A stretch of DNA of 64,000 nt from Cladocopium goreaui. Taxonomy: Eukaryota > Sar > Dinophyceae > Suessiales > Symbiodiniaceae. The stretch is from assembly GCA_947184155.2 (NCBI GenBank), contig CAMXCT020003669.1, positions 380,001-444,000 on the forward strand. The letters run 5' to 3'. The stretch's first letter is position 1; every line of letters begins with the position of its first letter. Made by a program: the position numbers and the translations under genes. Shown here in pieces: positions 42,454 through 53,053 of this stretch. Under the pieces are notes generated by a model. That model did not search any database. It had not been told where the DNA came from and saw only the letters and a program-made list of their open reading frames with translations.

Positions 42454-43830
42454 GTGCAGTTGCCGTACGCTGGTGCTGTGCACCACAATGCTAAAAAGCT
42501 TTCCCAGACCTAGTTTTTTAGATTGCACCAGGGCAACGTAAAGCCGTTTAAATCGTAAAGTTCAATTTTCTTCAAAAAAGCTCTTTGATGTTTTAAAAAA
42601 ATCCCAGCTTTACCACTTTATGATTTTATGATTTAATGATGCGATTTTCAATCTAAAATGTAAAACCAAAGGTAATTGAGAGAGGGCGGAATTTAAAAAT
42701 AGCCACGAACTTTTTCGCAAGACTAGGAAGGGTGTTTTGGGCTTGTTCCCATTTCATCCTTTTCCAATGGATGAAATTTTATCTAAGTATTTCGCTGGTT
42801 TTGATCTTGGGGTCTTGAGGAACGCCGATTTGAACTGGTTCATCAGTGCTGAAGAACAAAAGTGACGGCGCCCACCATCAAAAAGAACATTTATTGAAGT
42901 GTGCTTTCAAGGTTTTTCCTGGTTACGGTCAAAGTATTTCAGGGAAGCTGCTTTATCTGAAGGCACGATTGCCTGCCAGCAGTGACGACGACAACGTTTT
43001 CTTAAACTCCGCGCGTATGCGACTGCAGCGTAGCAATGAGAAAACAAAGGCTATTGAGTAGACTTTGCGCTGCTTGCCGGTGAATGCCTGATGCCATTTT
43101 CTGCTTCCATTTTTGGTTGCGCTTCTGTCGAATTTTCAATAGATGAAGCCACATTTTGCTTCATTTTCAACACCACCGCTTGGCTTCAAACATGTCATTG
43201 ACTATGAACAAAATTCCGCAGTTTGGGAGCATGTCTGTCCTGAAGGTTTCCAGCGCAAGAAGCAACCAGTGGTGGTTCTTGACATGTCCCAAGGTGATAG
43301 CACATGCAATCGATTGATGGATGCTGCCTGTCGTCCATCTTGTCCTGTTTATCAACATCCATGTTTCCATACGTGCCTGCTTTCCAAGCATTGCCGCGAG
43401 CCAAGGTGAAAATGACTTTAAAGAGGGGGCTTGATTTCATGCTTTTTAGACCTATCACGGATATAGACAGTCTTGACATTCTTCTTGTCATGTTGCTGAT
43501 TGAAATATGCACCCATTGGAAAAGGATGAAATGGGAACAAGCCCAAAACACCCTTCCTAGTCTTGCGAAAAAGTTCGTGGCTATTTTTAAATTCAGACCT
43601 CTCTCAATTACCTTTGGTTTTACATTTTAGATTGAAAATCGCATCATTAAATCATAAAATCATAAAGTGGTAAAGTTGGGATTTTTTTAAAACATCAAAG
43701 AGCTTTTTTGAAGAAAATTGAACTTTACGATTTAACGGCTTTACGCTGCCCTGGTGCAATCTAAAAAACTAGGTCTGGGAAAGCTTTTCAGCATTGTGGT
43801 GCACAGCACCAGCGTACGGCAACTGCAACT
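42454..43830. mobile_element. Foldback element with about 315-bp inverted arms
   Basis: The left arm 42456-42770 and right arm 43513-43826 are reverse complements over almost their whole length; a few mismatches and small indels are visible. The tips are GTGCAGTTGCCGTACGC on the left and, reading inward on the opposite strand, GTTGCAGTTGCCGTACGC on the right. TA dinucleotides flank both tips, compatible with a TA target duplication. The 740-bp centre has one modest open frame (43143-43409) with no recognisable transposase. It is best described as a long-arm, non-autonomous DNA element. Confidence 0.75.
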
Positions 43831-44808
43831 ACTATCGGGTGACACGTTTTCATTGGTAAGAATCCGGGTGAAATTTGAAGCTATTTTCATCGCTTTGTTA
43901 TTTCCCTGAATCTCTTTTTGTTTCCCAGAGTTCTTGACCCTGAACGTCTTTTTGTTTCCGGGGTTTCTGATTTATGTCCCTCAATCGCGTATTTATGTCC
44001 CCAGGTGCCTTGTTTATTTCCTTGAGTCCCATATTCATTTCCCAGAGCTCCTTATTGAGCTGCTGGAGCGCTTCGAGTTCCTTGCTCGCTGCCCTGAATT
44101 CATGATGTATTTCCATGCATGCTCTATTTGGACTATTGCGCTCACTTCGCTGTTTATTTCCTTGCGTTCTTGTTGTTTCCTGTGCTCCTTATTTGTTTCT
44201 TGCATTGTTCATTTATATCCGGAAATTCATGATTTATTTCCCCGAACCGCTACTTTATTGTCAGTGTTTTCCATATTGATTTTCCCGAATTCTTTTCTTT
44301 CCCATATCCCCGGGCTTCTTTCAAGGTTCTGAATTTCTCTGCATATTTCCCTGAATTTCGTCGGCTCCTTTATTTCCTTGTTTATTTCGATAGGTTCGTT
44401 TTTATTTGTTTGTTTCTGTGAATTTTGATTTGTTTCTCTGAGTCTGAGCCCCTTGTATTTTCTTCCCTAGCAAAGACACATCAAGTAGTTAAGTTGAAGC
44501 GCCGCCCTCAATGATGACAAAATGCGTTTGTTGGATATGTAAATTGGAGAGAAGCTTTGAAACATATACATTACTTACTTGCCATCATTGAGAGCAGCAT
44601 TTTCGTTCGTTCACTTGTTGCTTCTTTGGTTGTTAGCCATCATTGAAGGCGGCGGTGTCACTTAATTACTTACTGTTCGTCTGCTTCGTGTTGCAAAGAA
44701 GTCCGTAGCCCATGTTTTTTATTTACATTGCATGGACATATCGTGAAGCTGGTAACGGCTTCAAATTTCACCCGGATTCTTACCAATGAAAACGTGTCAC
44801 CCGATAGT
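43831..44808. mobile_element. TIR element with ACT target duplication
   Basis: The left end ACTATCGGGTGACACG (43831-43846) and right end CGTGTCACCCGATAGT (44793-44808) are exact inverted repeats. Similarity extends about 52 bp, through a GGTAAGAATCCGGGTGAAATTTGAAG segment. ACT flanks both ends (43828-43830 and 44809-44811), a 3-bp duplication. The inside is a minisatellite (next entry) and a GCCGCC...CAATGATG inverted motif near 44502 and 44633. No transposase gene, so it is non-autonomous. It sits against the right tip of the foldback element. Confidence 0.75.
43905..44470. repeat. Degenerate minisatellite, TTTATTTCC/TTCTTGA units
   Basis: Many irregular units of about 20-26 bp of the type TTTATTTCC(C/T)TGAGTTC run through the TIR element. 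On the minus strand they read as a Glu/Lys/Leu-rich peptide with a rough heptad pattern, which I take as a by-product of the repeat. Confidence 0.6.
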
Positions 44809-44811
44809 ACT

Positions 44812-45370
44812 ATCAAGGGAGGCCCCAACTCCGTCTCCAAAAATCAAATCAGTTTCAGGTGCCAAAAACGAACCCAAAAACTGTTCTTGTACTGCTTGTC
44901 TGGGAGAGGACTCCTCCACGATACTGTATGGACACACTGCATCTGCTGCATCCGCGTTGCGGAGGGGGTTGGCATGGCCGCATCAAGCTGCGGCACACCA
45001 CAAGTCAGGGGTCAATCATGCTCCAAGACAAACATGTCCGGAGTTCAGATTTTCCGGTTAGCAAATTTTGAAACCGGATGAATCCTTTGTTTATGTGGGA
45101 CCCCGAGGTGTTTTGTTCCATTTCCATAGCTCACGACACTGGAGTTTTGAGGCTTGCATTGAGGCCTACCTCCAACATTATTGTTTAATCCTATTAACTT
45201 TTTGTTTTGCTGCAATCTCCAACAACCTTGAGACTTCGAGGCTTGCCTTGAAGCCGTCTCTTTGCGCCCGCTGCGCCTAAAATTCTAGCGAGTCGCTTTG
45301 TCCTGTGCCAATAATTCCCGCTTGGCTTGTTGTTGGAAGCGGCAGGATGCGAGCAGAGTGAGTTGTCGCC
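44812..45370. other. Unassigned DNA
   Basis: Short open frames overlap on the plus strand (44728-45081) without agreement of frame or a recognisable domain. GAGACTTCGAGGCTTGCCTTGA and GAGTTTTGAGGCTTGCATTGA form a loose direct repeat (about 45229 and 45143). Confidence 0.3.
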
Positions 45371-45784
45371 AGGCAAGTCGGTGAGAGGCCCTTCAGGACC
45401 TTAAGGGGGGGAGCTTGAGAAATTGAATTTGAAGGTCCGTTGAGGAAGGCTTCGAAGCCCCCTTAAGGTACCTAAGCCTTAAGGGAGCTTCAAAGGCTTC
45501 AGCCAAGGCTTCAACGCTCGAAGCCACCTTAAGGTACCTTAAGGAGGCTTGGAGACTTTGAAGGTCCCTTAAGGGGGCTTCGAAGAATTCGTCCAAGCCC
45601 GCTTAAGATACCTTCGAAGTCTTCGGCGAAGACCCCTTAAGGTAGCTTCGTCGAAGCCCCCTGAAGGTACCTTAAGGCCCCCGTTCAGCCCCCCTCCCCC
45701 TCCGTCCCCCGTTCGGCAAAGGCTTGAGGTACCTTCGAAGTCTTTGGCGAAGACCCCTTAAGGTGGTACGTTCGTCGAAGGCAT
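45371..45784. repeat. CCTTAAGG/GGTACC/CTTCGAAG repeat block, left flank
   Basis: Built of overlapping palindromic words CCTTAAGG, AAGGTACCTT and CTTCGAAG. The first 100 bp (GTCGGTGAGAGGCCCTTCAGG...GAGCTTGAGAAATTGAATTT...) recur at 47080-47180, so matching blocks bracket the tandem array. Confidence 0.8.
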
Positions 45785-47065
45785 GATCTAAAATCTATTT
45801 CGCTTGCCTTCCACAATGCCATGATCTAAAATCGAACTTTTTATTTAAACTTCCCCCCTTGCCTTCCACAATGCCATGATCTAAATTCCAACTCTTTATT
45901 TACACTTCCTCCCTTGCCTTCCACAATGCCATGATCCAAAGTCAAACACTTTATTTAAACTTCCCTCCGCTTGCCTTCCACAATGCCATGGTCTAAAACC
46001 CAACTCTTGTTTTTAAAACTTGAGTCTAAAATTTTAATTTTTTATGAACTTCCCCCTCCCTTGCCTTCCACAATGCCATGATCCAAAATCTACTGTTTAT
46101 TTATAGTTCCACTCTTGCCTTCCACAATGGCATGATCTAAAATCGAACTCTTCAAAATTTCCCCCCTGCCTTCCACCATGCCATGGTCTAAAATCTAACT
46201 TAAACTTCCCCCCGCTTGCCTTCCACAATGCCATGATCTAAATTCCAACTCTTTGTTTAAATTTCATCCCCCTGCCTTCCACAATGCCATGATCTAAAAT
46301 CTAACTCTTTATTTAAACTTCCCTCCTTGCCTTCCACAATGCCATGATCTAAATTCTAACTCTTTATTTCAACTTCCCCCCCTTGCCTTCCACAATGCCA
46401 TGATCTAAATTCCAACTCTTTATTTGAACTTCCCCCCTGCCTTCCACAATGCCATGATGCAAAATCTAACTCTTTATTTAAACTTCCTCCCGCTTGCCTT
46501 CCACAATGCCATGATCTAAATTCCAACTCTTTATTTACACTTCCCCCCCTTGCCTTCCACAATGCCATGGTCCAAAATCCAACTCTTTATTTTAAAACTT
46601 TGATCTAAAATCTGACTTTTTATGAACTTTCTCCTCCCTTGCCTTCCACAATGCCATGATCTAAAATCTAACTCTTTATTTATAGTTCCACTCTTGCCTT
46701 CCACAATGGCATGATCTAAAATCGAACTCTTCAGTTCCCCCCTTGCCTTCCACAATGCCTGATCTAAATTCCAACTCTTTATTTAAATTTCCCCCTTGCC
46801 TTCCACCATGCCATGGTCTAAAATCTAACTTAAAACTTCCCCCCGCTTGCCTTCCACAATGCCATGATCTAAATTCCAACTCTTTGTTTCAATTTCATCC
46901 CCCTGCCTTCCACAATGCCATGATCTAAAATCTAACTCTTTATTTAAACTTCCCCCTCCTTGCCTTCCACAATGCCATGATCTAAATTCTAACTTTTATT
47001 TCAACTTCCCCCCTTGCCTTCCACAATACCATGATCTGAAATCTAATTCTCTTGCCTTCCACACG
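45785..47065. repeat. Tandem array of CTTGCCTTCCACAATGCCATGATCTAAA units
   Basis: About 23 units, mostly 45-60 bp, each with GCCTTCCACAATGCCATGATC, TAAAAT(C/T)(T/C)AACTCTTTATTTAAACTT-type sequence and a CCCCC tail. Constant parts are well conserved while the T/A part varies in length. A longer-period repeat is also visible: the order of unit variants at about 46050-46400 resembles that at 46620-46990. The minus-strand reading, a repeated SWHCGRQ-like peptide, is probably accidental. Confidence 0.85.
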
Positions 47066-47077
47066 ACTGCCCCCAGG

Positions 47078-47495
47078 CAGTCGGTGAGAGGCCCTTCAGG
47101 AAGGTACCTTAAGGGGGGAGCTTGAGAAATTGAATTTGAAGGTCCGTTGAGGAAGGCTTCGAAGCTCCCTTAAGGTGCCTTCGAAGCCTTCGAAGCTCCC
47201 TTAAGGTACCTTCAAAGGCTTCAGCCAAGGCTTCAACGCTCGAAGCCACCTTAAGGTACCTTGAGGAGGCTTGGAGGCTTTGACGGTCCCTTAAGGGGGC
47301 TTCGAAGAATTCGTCCAAGCCCGCTTAAGATACCTTCGAATTCTTCGGCGAAGACCCCTTAAGGTACCTTCGTCGAAGCCCCCTTAAGGTACCTTCGAAG
47401 GCTTCGAAGCCCCCTTAAGATACCTTCGAAGCCTTCGAAGCCCCCTTAAGGTACCTTAAGGGGGCTTCGGTTCCTCGTTCACCCCCCTCTCCGTG
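47078..47495. repeat. CCTTAAGG/GGTACC/CTTCGAAG repeat block, right flank
   Basis: Direct copy of the left flank over its first roughly 250 bp (CAGTCGGTGAGAGGCCCTTC...), followed by further palindromic units to about 47490. The pair of blocks suggests a segmental duplication or a unit with terminal direct repeats around the array. Confidence 0.8.
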
Positions 47496-48170
47496 GCTTG
47501 GACTGTTCCGTTCTATGTGACGGCTGCGCTTGTGAAGAAATAGAGCAGTCTATTAATGAAACATGCATGCATAAGTCTAAGTATTATATTTATAAACTTA
47601 TCATACATGGATTAAAATACATGTGTATGTATAGACATACATACATAAGATTACATTACCTTACTTTTCGTCACGTTAGATTACATAACAAAACAAAACA
47701 TAACATACACAACCATACATAATTACATACTAACTAAATGCATACATTCATAGATACAGACATAGAAAAACCCATACAGGCATGCATTCATACGTGCTCC
47801 ACGACTGCCCCGTTGTCGCTGCTATGCTGTGGTTCTACAAGCATGAATCCGGCAGCTAAGCTCTGAAACAAATCCCTTGCCACAGGCTGCTCCATAACGG
47901 TGTGTCCATGAGTTGACACATGCTGCCTTCCACACTTCAAGGCGATGCAACGGAACTGTACCTCTTCGACTGTGCTGGCCGGGTCACATATCACCATGCC
48001 GCTGGTGTCTTTTTGTATGGTTGTTTTGTTTGGTTTTTGTTTGCTTTTGTTGTAAGACATGGTTTGTTTGTTCAAATAAGTTTGTGGGTATTGGTGAAAA
48101 CCAAATACACTCCTCTCAATGCAGAAAAGATCAAATGGATCATCTCACTCCAAGCGGGACATTTTCACAA
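47496..48170. repeat. ACATACAT microsatellite and unassigned DNA
   Basis: A (CATA)n/(ACAT)n-rich tract runs from about 47560 to 47790. The rest has a T/G-rich stretch at 48005-48060 like the retroposon bodies, but without a 3' signature I can see. Confidence 0.5.
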
Positions 48171-48223
48171 CCGGTTTTTTGTTTTCAAAGAACGACGTCC
48201 TGGACACTGACCCAATTCCGCAC

Positions 48224-48236
48224 AGTGGCGGAGCTG
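48224..48236 (+). promoter_or_regulatory. Possible primer-binding site of copia 2
   Basis: TGGCGGAGCTGCC matches the copia 1 site TGGTAGCGGAGCTGCC apart from three missing bases, and also follows a TTCCGCA. Weak alone, but the shared flanks support it. Confidence 0.35.
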
Positions 48237-48656
48237 CCTGCTTGCAGCTCGTAGAGGCGTAGTAGGATGGATCCAGAGTATGAAAGTGCACCGGTTTGTG
48301 GCAAGCCATCGCACTGGATGCGTCGAGATGAAGGTGAATTCATCCATGAATTCACGTGGAAATGGACGGTCTATGTTGAATAGATTTGTTTTGGACAAGT
48401 GTGATCTACAAATGAACTATAATATTTGGTCCCCATTGTTAGATGGAAAGACAGCGAAGGACGAGATGCAAGGACGTGCAATCATCCTGAAGGAAACCGT
48501 TGCGCTGAGTGATCAAATTTCTCAACATTCTTTGCTTTAAAATAAGTGATGGAATTTCCATACTTGTAGAGATGCAAAACAAATCTATGTCAGTACGTGG
48601 ATGGGTGCGCATGATGAAAGATGAACCTGAAGTGTTGGAACCTTTCAGCATTAGAG

Positions 48657-48810
48657 GTTGTTTTGTTGTTGTCGTGTTTGTTTGTGATGATGCCCTTTTT
48701 CTGATGAGACCACTGTGTTTCACGCTGAGTTTTTTAATTCGTTTACCTGCTGATCCCAATGTTAGGACCGAGCCTCAGAGCGACATCGGCCGCAACAGAG
48801 GAAAAAAAAA
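48657..48810 (+). mobile_element. Nested short retroposon with 20-bp target duplication
   Basis: A 154-bp insert ending in A9, flanked by the perfect repeat GGAACCTTTCAGCATTAGAG (48637-48656 and 48811-48830). Its 3' part (TTAGGACCGAGCC...GCGACATCGGCC...GAGG) equals the 3' end at 41188-41238. Insert plus duplication total 174 bp, a multiple of 3, so the host frame stays open through it. Confidence 0.85.
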
Positions 48811-48896
48811 GGAACCTTTCAGCATTAGAGCAGTGCGCGCAGAAGTTTTCAATGAGCTTCAAGAGATGTTGGCTGGCGCCTTGGCCCGAAGGGGTT

Positions 48897-49644
48897 CACC
48901 TCTTCAGAGGAACACTATGCACAGCTGCCGGATCCAACTCACTTTGATGAGCTCCAAGAACACTTGAGAATGTCCCGCAGATGCTGATGCTTGGAAAAGA
49001 ACTACTGAGTGGAATCTGAGCAAAATCTGAGAGGTAGAGGCGTGTCCATTTTTCACACCATAGCCCTGTTTCACACTTCGTTTGACATCCCTTTGGCTGC
49101 GTGACGGTGTCATTGCAGTCTCGATTTATAGATTTGTGAGATGTTATCCCTACGGGGCTTGCTCTGTGTGATCTCGGGGCTCCTGGCTGGGAGGAGCCCT
49201 GGTTTCCGCACAGTGCTGTGTTGCTTTTATTTTTTCTCACAAATCTTGTATGGCGAGTCTGTTTTGTGGTGGTTCGCTTTTCCCTTGTTGCTTGGTTGCT
49301 CTCGCCAAACCAATCTTAGTTAATGCAAAGCCATTTTCTTTTGCAGTGTGCTATATATGGCCCCCTGTCGCATGCAATGTTTCCCTTGTTTCGGTTTTTG
49401 TTTGCTGTTCCTTGCTTGTTTTGTTTCTTGTTTGTTCTGTTGTGTTTCTTGTTTGGTCCCCTTTTTTGTTTCATTGCATGACGACGGCCTATAGGACTGT
49501 GTACTGGTCCTTCATCAGCACTACTTTTGCGGCCCATCAACAAATGGGCAATTAAATGCCTGAATTAATGGAACATGTTGCATGCCGATAGAGCGTGTGG
49601 ATCGACCTGGCGAAAGCCAAGAGGCGACTGGCATGAAAAAAAAA
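48897..49644 (+). mobile_element. Nested retroposon with 19-bp target duplication
   Basis: A 748-bp insert flanked by GCCTTGGCCCGAAGGGGTT (48878-48896 and 49645-49663), ending in an A run (49636-49644). Inside: a CTGGCTGGG...GGTTTCCGCA segment and a T/G-rich body shared with 41860-42366, GACTGTGTACTGGTCC, and the CGACCTGGCGAAAGCC 3' signature. Long duplication plus A tail indicate LINE-type target-primed reverse transcription. No coding capacity, so it depends on another element. Confidence 0.85.
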
Positions 49645-49913
49645 GCCTTGGCCCGAAGGGGTTGGTTCAGGAAAGCATTTTGGAAGTTGCTACCAAGATC
49701 CAACACTTGCTTGCCCAACAATGTCTGGAAGGAAATTCAGAACTACGTTGATCAAGGATGGAGAGCAACGGTTTGTCATGGAGCTGTGCGAGCCCTTAGA
49801 AAGTTTGACTGACCTTGCATCAGAGTTTCATGGGTATGATGGTGACCGTTGCATCATCACTGTGATTACAACGCATGAGAGACCTCCACATGTCATGGGT
49901 TTCAGATTGATGG

Positions 49914-51895
49914 ATGATGGATGAGATTCCACAACCTGCAATGGAGCTTGAGCACGAACAACATGCTGCAGGTGACATTGCGCCCTTAGCCACAGAAGAT
50001 GAAGTTGCAGGCGTTGACATTGGAGGTGAAGTTCAACATGATGCAGGTCAGGCCATTGAAGGCCAACTTGTCTATTCCCCAGATCGAGGCGATCACTTGA
50101 ATTTCAATGGTACAGAACTGTTTCCACATACAGCTCTGGTGACTTTGCGTGAAGCTTGTGCATTTTTCAACCTTTCACAGTCTGGAGGGAAGGACGACAG
50201 ATGCTTCAAACGTTTGTGGGAACACCAGAAAAAGCTGGAACTCCAAACTGCTTTGGCCGCAGCGCGTGAGACAGAAGCTGAACAAAGGAGACAGCCCAAT
50301 CCTCAGAAGTTGGCTGAAGCGCCTGATGAGAGGACTCAGCAGTTGCACATGCTGACCCACTTACCTTTTCAAGATTGGTGCCCTTACTGCGTTGCTCACC
50401 GTTCACGGCCAGACAGGCATTTGAGAGATGGTTCAGTTAAGGATTCTGGTGTGCCAACAGTTTCTTTTGACTTTGCACATACAAAAGCAGTTGCTCCAGG
50501 TGGAAACGTGCAAGAAACTGAACAGGTGATTGCGTTGGTACTTGTGGATTCAATGACAAACTTCACAGGATGTGTGCCAGTTTCAAAGAAAAATGACTTT
50601 GACTTGATGGTGCGTGAGATTTTGCAATTTACTCAGATCCTTGGCCACAGTGAATGTACGTTTTTGTGTGACAATGAACCAGCAATTATACAAGTTCAGA
50701 AACGTGCAGTCAATGCCAGACAGATGATGGGTTTGGTCACGCATAGCAAAACTCCAGCTGCCTATGATCATGCCAACAGCCTTTGTGAAAACATTGTCAA
50801 CCGTGTGCGTGGTTTGGAAGGGACGTTGATGCATTCAGTTCAGGATAAGCTTTCACTGCAGTTGAATACCAACCATGGGCTTTGGAGCTGGGCTTTGAGG
50901 CATTCCAGCTGGCTTCTCAACTGTTTTGCAGTTGTCCACGGTGCCACTCCATATGAACTGGTGTATTATAAAGCCTACAAGGGAAAGATGACAGAGTTTG
51001 CAGAGCCTGCGTTTGCTTACACTCATACAGCTTTGAAGGGCAACCCACGCTGGCAGAGGGTCATTGTGTTGGGGAAAACGGAGGCCCAGGACACTTATGT
51101 GGTTTTCACTGGACAGTCTGTGATGTTGACAAGGTCGATACGACGCATATCAACTGATTGGAAGTGTCATTTGGGTTTCTTTTTGCACTTCAATGCCCCT
51201 ACATGGAGGTTCAAAGCAGGTTTTGGTGGACGTGTTTTGCCTACAAAGCGGCATGTGGCAGGTCAACCAGCAAGCTTCAATGCCCCAGTTGGAGCTGTGT
51301 TGCCATCTGCATTTCATGACAAAGATGCAGAAGATGTGAAACAGAAGCAGTTGGAAGAGAAAGCTGAAGAGCGTGAGACGTTTTCCATGGGCCAAGAGGA
51401 TCCATCTCAGAATGAACCCGAGAAGTTTGAGTTGGAAACAATGGAGGGAATGAAAGATGCTTCAATTCCCAAAGAGCATGCAACTGGAATGGAGATTTCA
51501 GGATCTGCCCCAAGCAGACCCAAGCGCCCGGGTGAAGTTGAAGTTACAAGTGTTTTCTATGATGAGGTTGACTCTTCTTTTCTGCCTTCAATGGAAACGC
51601 AAGTTGATGCTACGCAGGATGCTGGTTTGTCTGCACCAGTGACACCCCCAGTGATTTCTGGTCAGCTGCCTCCAACTCCAAGGCAGCAATGTTCCACAAG
51701 AACCCATGAGACTGAAGTGGTTGATGATCATGAGTCCAAGCGTGCAAAGATCGAGAGTCAGAAAAAGCAGAAAATCAATCAACTGAGAGAGTACAATGAA
51801 TCCATGATCAGAACAGTCAAAGTGGGCACAGATGAGTTTGCAACAATGGACGATTACGAGCATGAGCTGGATATCAATGACAGCACAGCACTCCT
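49914..51895 (+). CDS. Integrase region of copia 2
   Basis: An open frame of about 660 codons. The HHCC zinc site spans MLTHLPFQDWCPYCVAHRSR (about 50349-50408). The core catalytic residues are Asp in SFDFAHT (50469), Asp in FLCDNEPAI (50669) and Glu in NSLCENIV (50787). A C-terminal region with KRHVAGQ follows, then a Glu/Lys/Pro-rich linker up to the RT part. It inserts the cDNA into the genome. The frame changes near 51895 before the RT. Confidence 0.8.
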
Positions 51896-53050
51896 GACGT
51901 TGAGTTTTGGGACGATGAGGACCAGCTTGAGTTCAAAGATGTTCCAGATGCTCTGTGGTCATCAGCTTCTTTGGAAAAGCAGCCACCACCTCCAGAACAA
52001 TGGGTGGACCAACTGGCTGATGAGATCGAGATTCAACGATTGCTTTCAATGGGTGTTCTCCAGAGAAAGGAGGAGTGTTTGGATGAGATTTCAAGTGCTT
52101 TGACAACAAGCTTTGTCTATGACTGGAGAATCAAGGATCATCCCAGTGGAAGCAAAATGTGGATGAGAAGGAGCAGGTTTGTTGCGCGTGAGTTTGCAAC
52201 TGACCGCAGAAGCAATACATACAGCCCTGCAAGTGGATGCCATTCAACAAATCTTATCCCCATTCTGTATCTCAAGATGCTGGCAGATAGTCTGGATAGC
52301 GTTGACAGTTTTGGGAGTGATGGCAATAGCCCATATCAGGTTGTCTTGGCGGCTTTGGACATCAAAGATGCCTTCTTGCAGGTGCCTCAGGAAAAGCTGG
52401 TGATGGTTTCCCTTTAAAATCAGCAATATGTGATCAGACGCAACCTCCCTGGACAGCGTCTTGGAGCAAAAGCTTGGTACTGGCACTTCAGGAAATACAG
52501 CAGTGAAACTTTGGATTGTTCATGGTGCGTTGAACAACCTTGCCTTGCAAAGTGCGTTGCTGGAGGAATTTCAAACTGCTTTTTGATTCACGTGGATGAT
52601 TTACTTTTTGCTGGCAGTCGTGATTTCTGGGAAGGAAAGTTTTTGCTTGCAGTTACAAGCAAATTCAACGTGAATTTCAGTGAGGGCAAAGGTGATGGCA
52701 GTTCAATTCATTTCCTCAAGCGACAGCTAGTGAAAGTGAAAGATGGTTTGCTGACCGTACCAGGCACTACGGCTGGCAAGATCATTGCGTACTTGAGAAG
52801 TTCTTTGGTTTTGCCCGCAGCCAAAAGATTCCATGCGACAGTTCGATTCAGAATGATGACAAATCTCAGTTGCTGAATGAAAATGACAGCAAAGCATTTC
52901 GCAGTGTCATTGGCCTACTCCTTTATGCAGCCAGAGATCGTGTTGATGTGATGTACTGTGTGAAAGAACTTTCATCATTCATGTCATGCCTAACAGTTTG
53001 TGCGTTGCAGAAGATGAGAAAACTGGTAGGCTACTTGGAAACCCACAGGT
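51896..53050 (+). pseudogene. Reverse transcriptase of copia 2, broken
   Basis: Frame 2 carries the fingers (SRFVAREFA, AALDIKDAFLQVP with the first Asp) to a TAA at 52415-52417. It continues in the same frame to the HVDDLLFAGS palm box (HVDD at 52589-52600) and thumb, then shifts near 52860 to frame 1 (KAFRSVIGLLLYAARDRVDV), ending at TGA 53050-53052. Confidence 0.75.
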
Positions 53051-53053
53051 GAC

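Larger units (their letters stand above)
48269..49924 (+). pseudogene. Gag/5' polyprotein remnant of copia 2
   Basis: An ATG at 48269 begins MDPEYESAPVCGKPSHWMRR. Frames at 48360-48540, 48509-48656, 48831-48896, 49645-49810 and 49721-49924 carry protein-like sequence, which can be followed across the two inserts (EVLEPFSIR, then AVRAEVFNELQEMLAGALAR, then RGWFRKAFWKLL). No zinc knuckle or protease is visible, so part of gag and protease may be lost. Confidence 0.45.

Noticed and set aside
43898-44116. Minus-strand coiled-coil peptide in the TIR element
   Set aside because: Its heptad-like pattern comes from the minisatellite. There is no start context and the frame breaks across units.
44699-44715. 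TCCGTAGCCCATGTTTT as a spliced-leader relic
   Set aside because: Only the first nine bases match the leader and the TTTTGGCTCAAG part is missing. Chance is more likely.
46356-46879. Repeated SWHCGRQ-type peptide on the minus strand of the tandem array
   Set aside because: It follows directly from the DNA tandem unit. Unit lengths are not kept to multiples of three and the frame changes repeatedly, so it is not a repeat protein.
45371-47495. CRISPR-like array
   Set aside because: Units are variable in length, spacers are not unique, and the context is eukaryotic. It is an ordinary tandem repeat.
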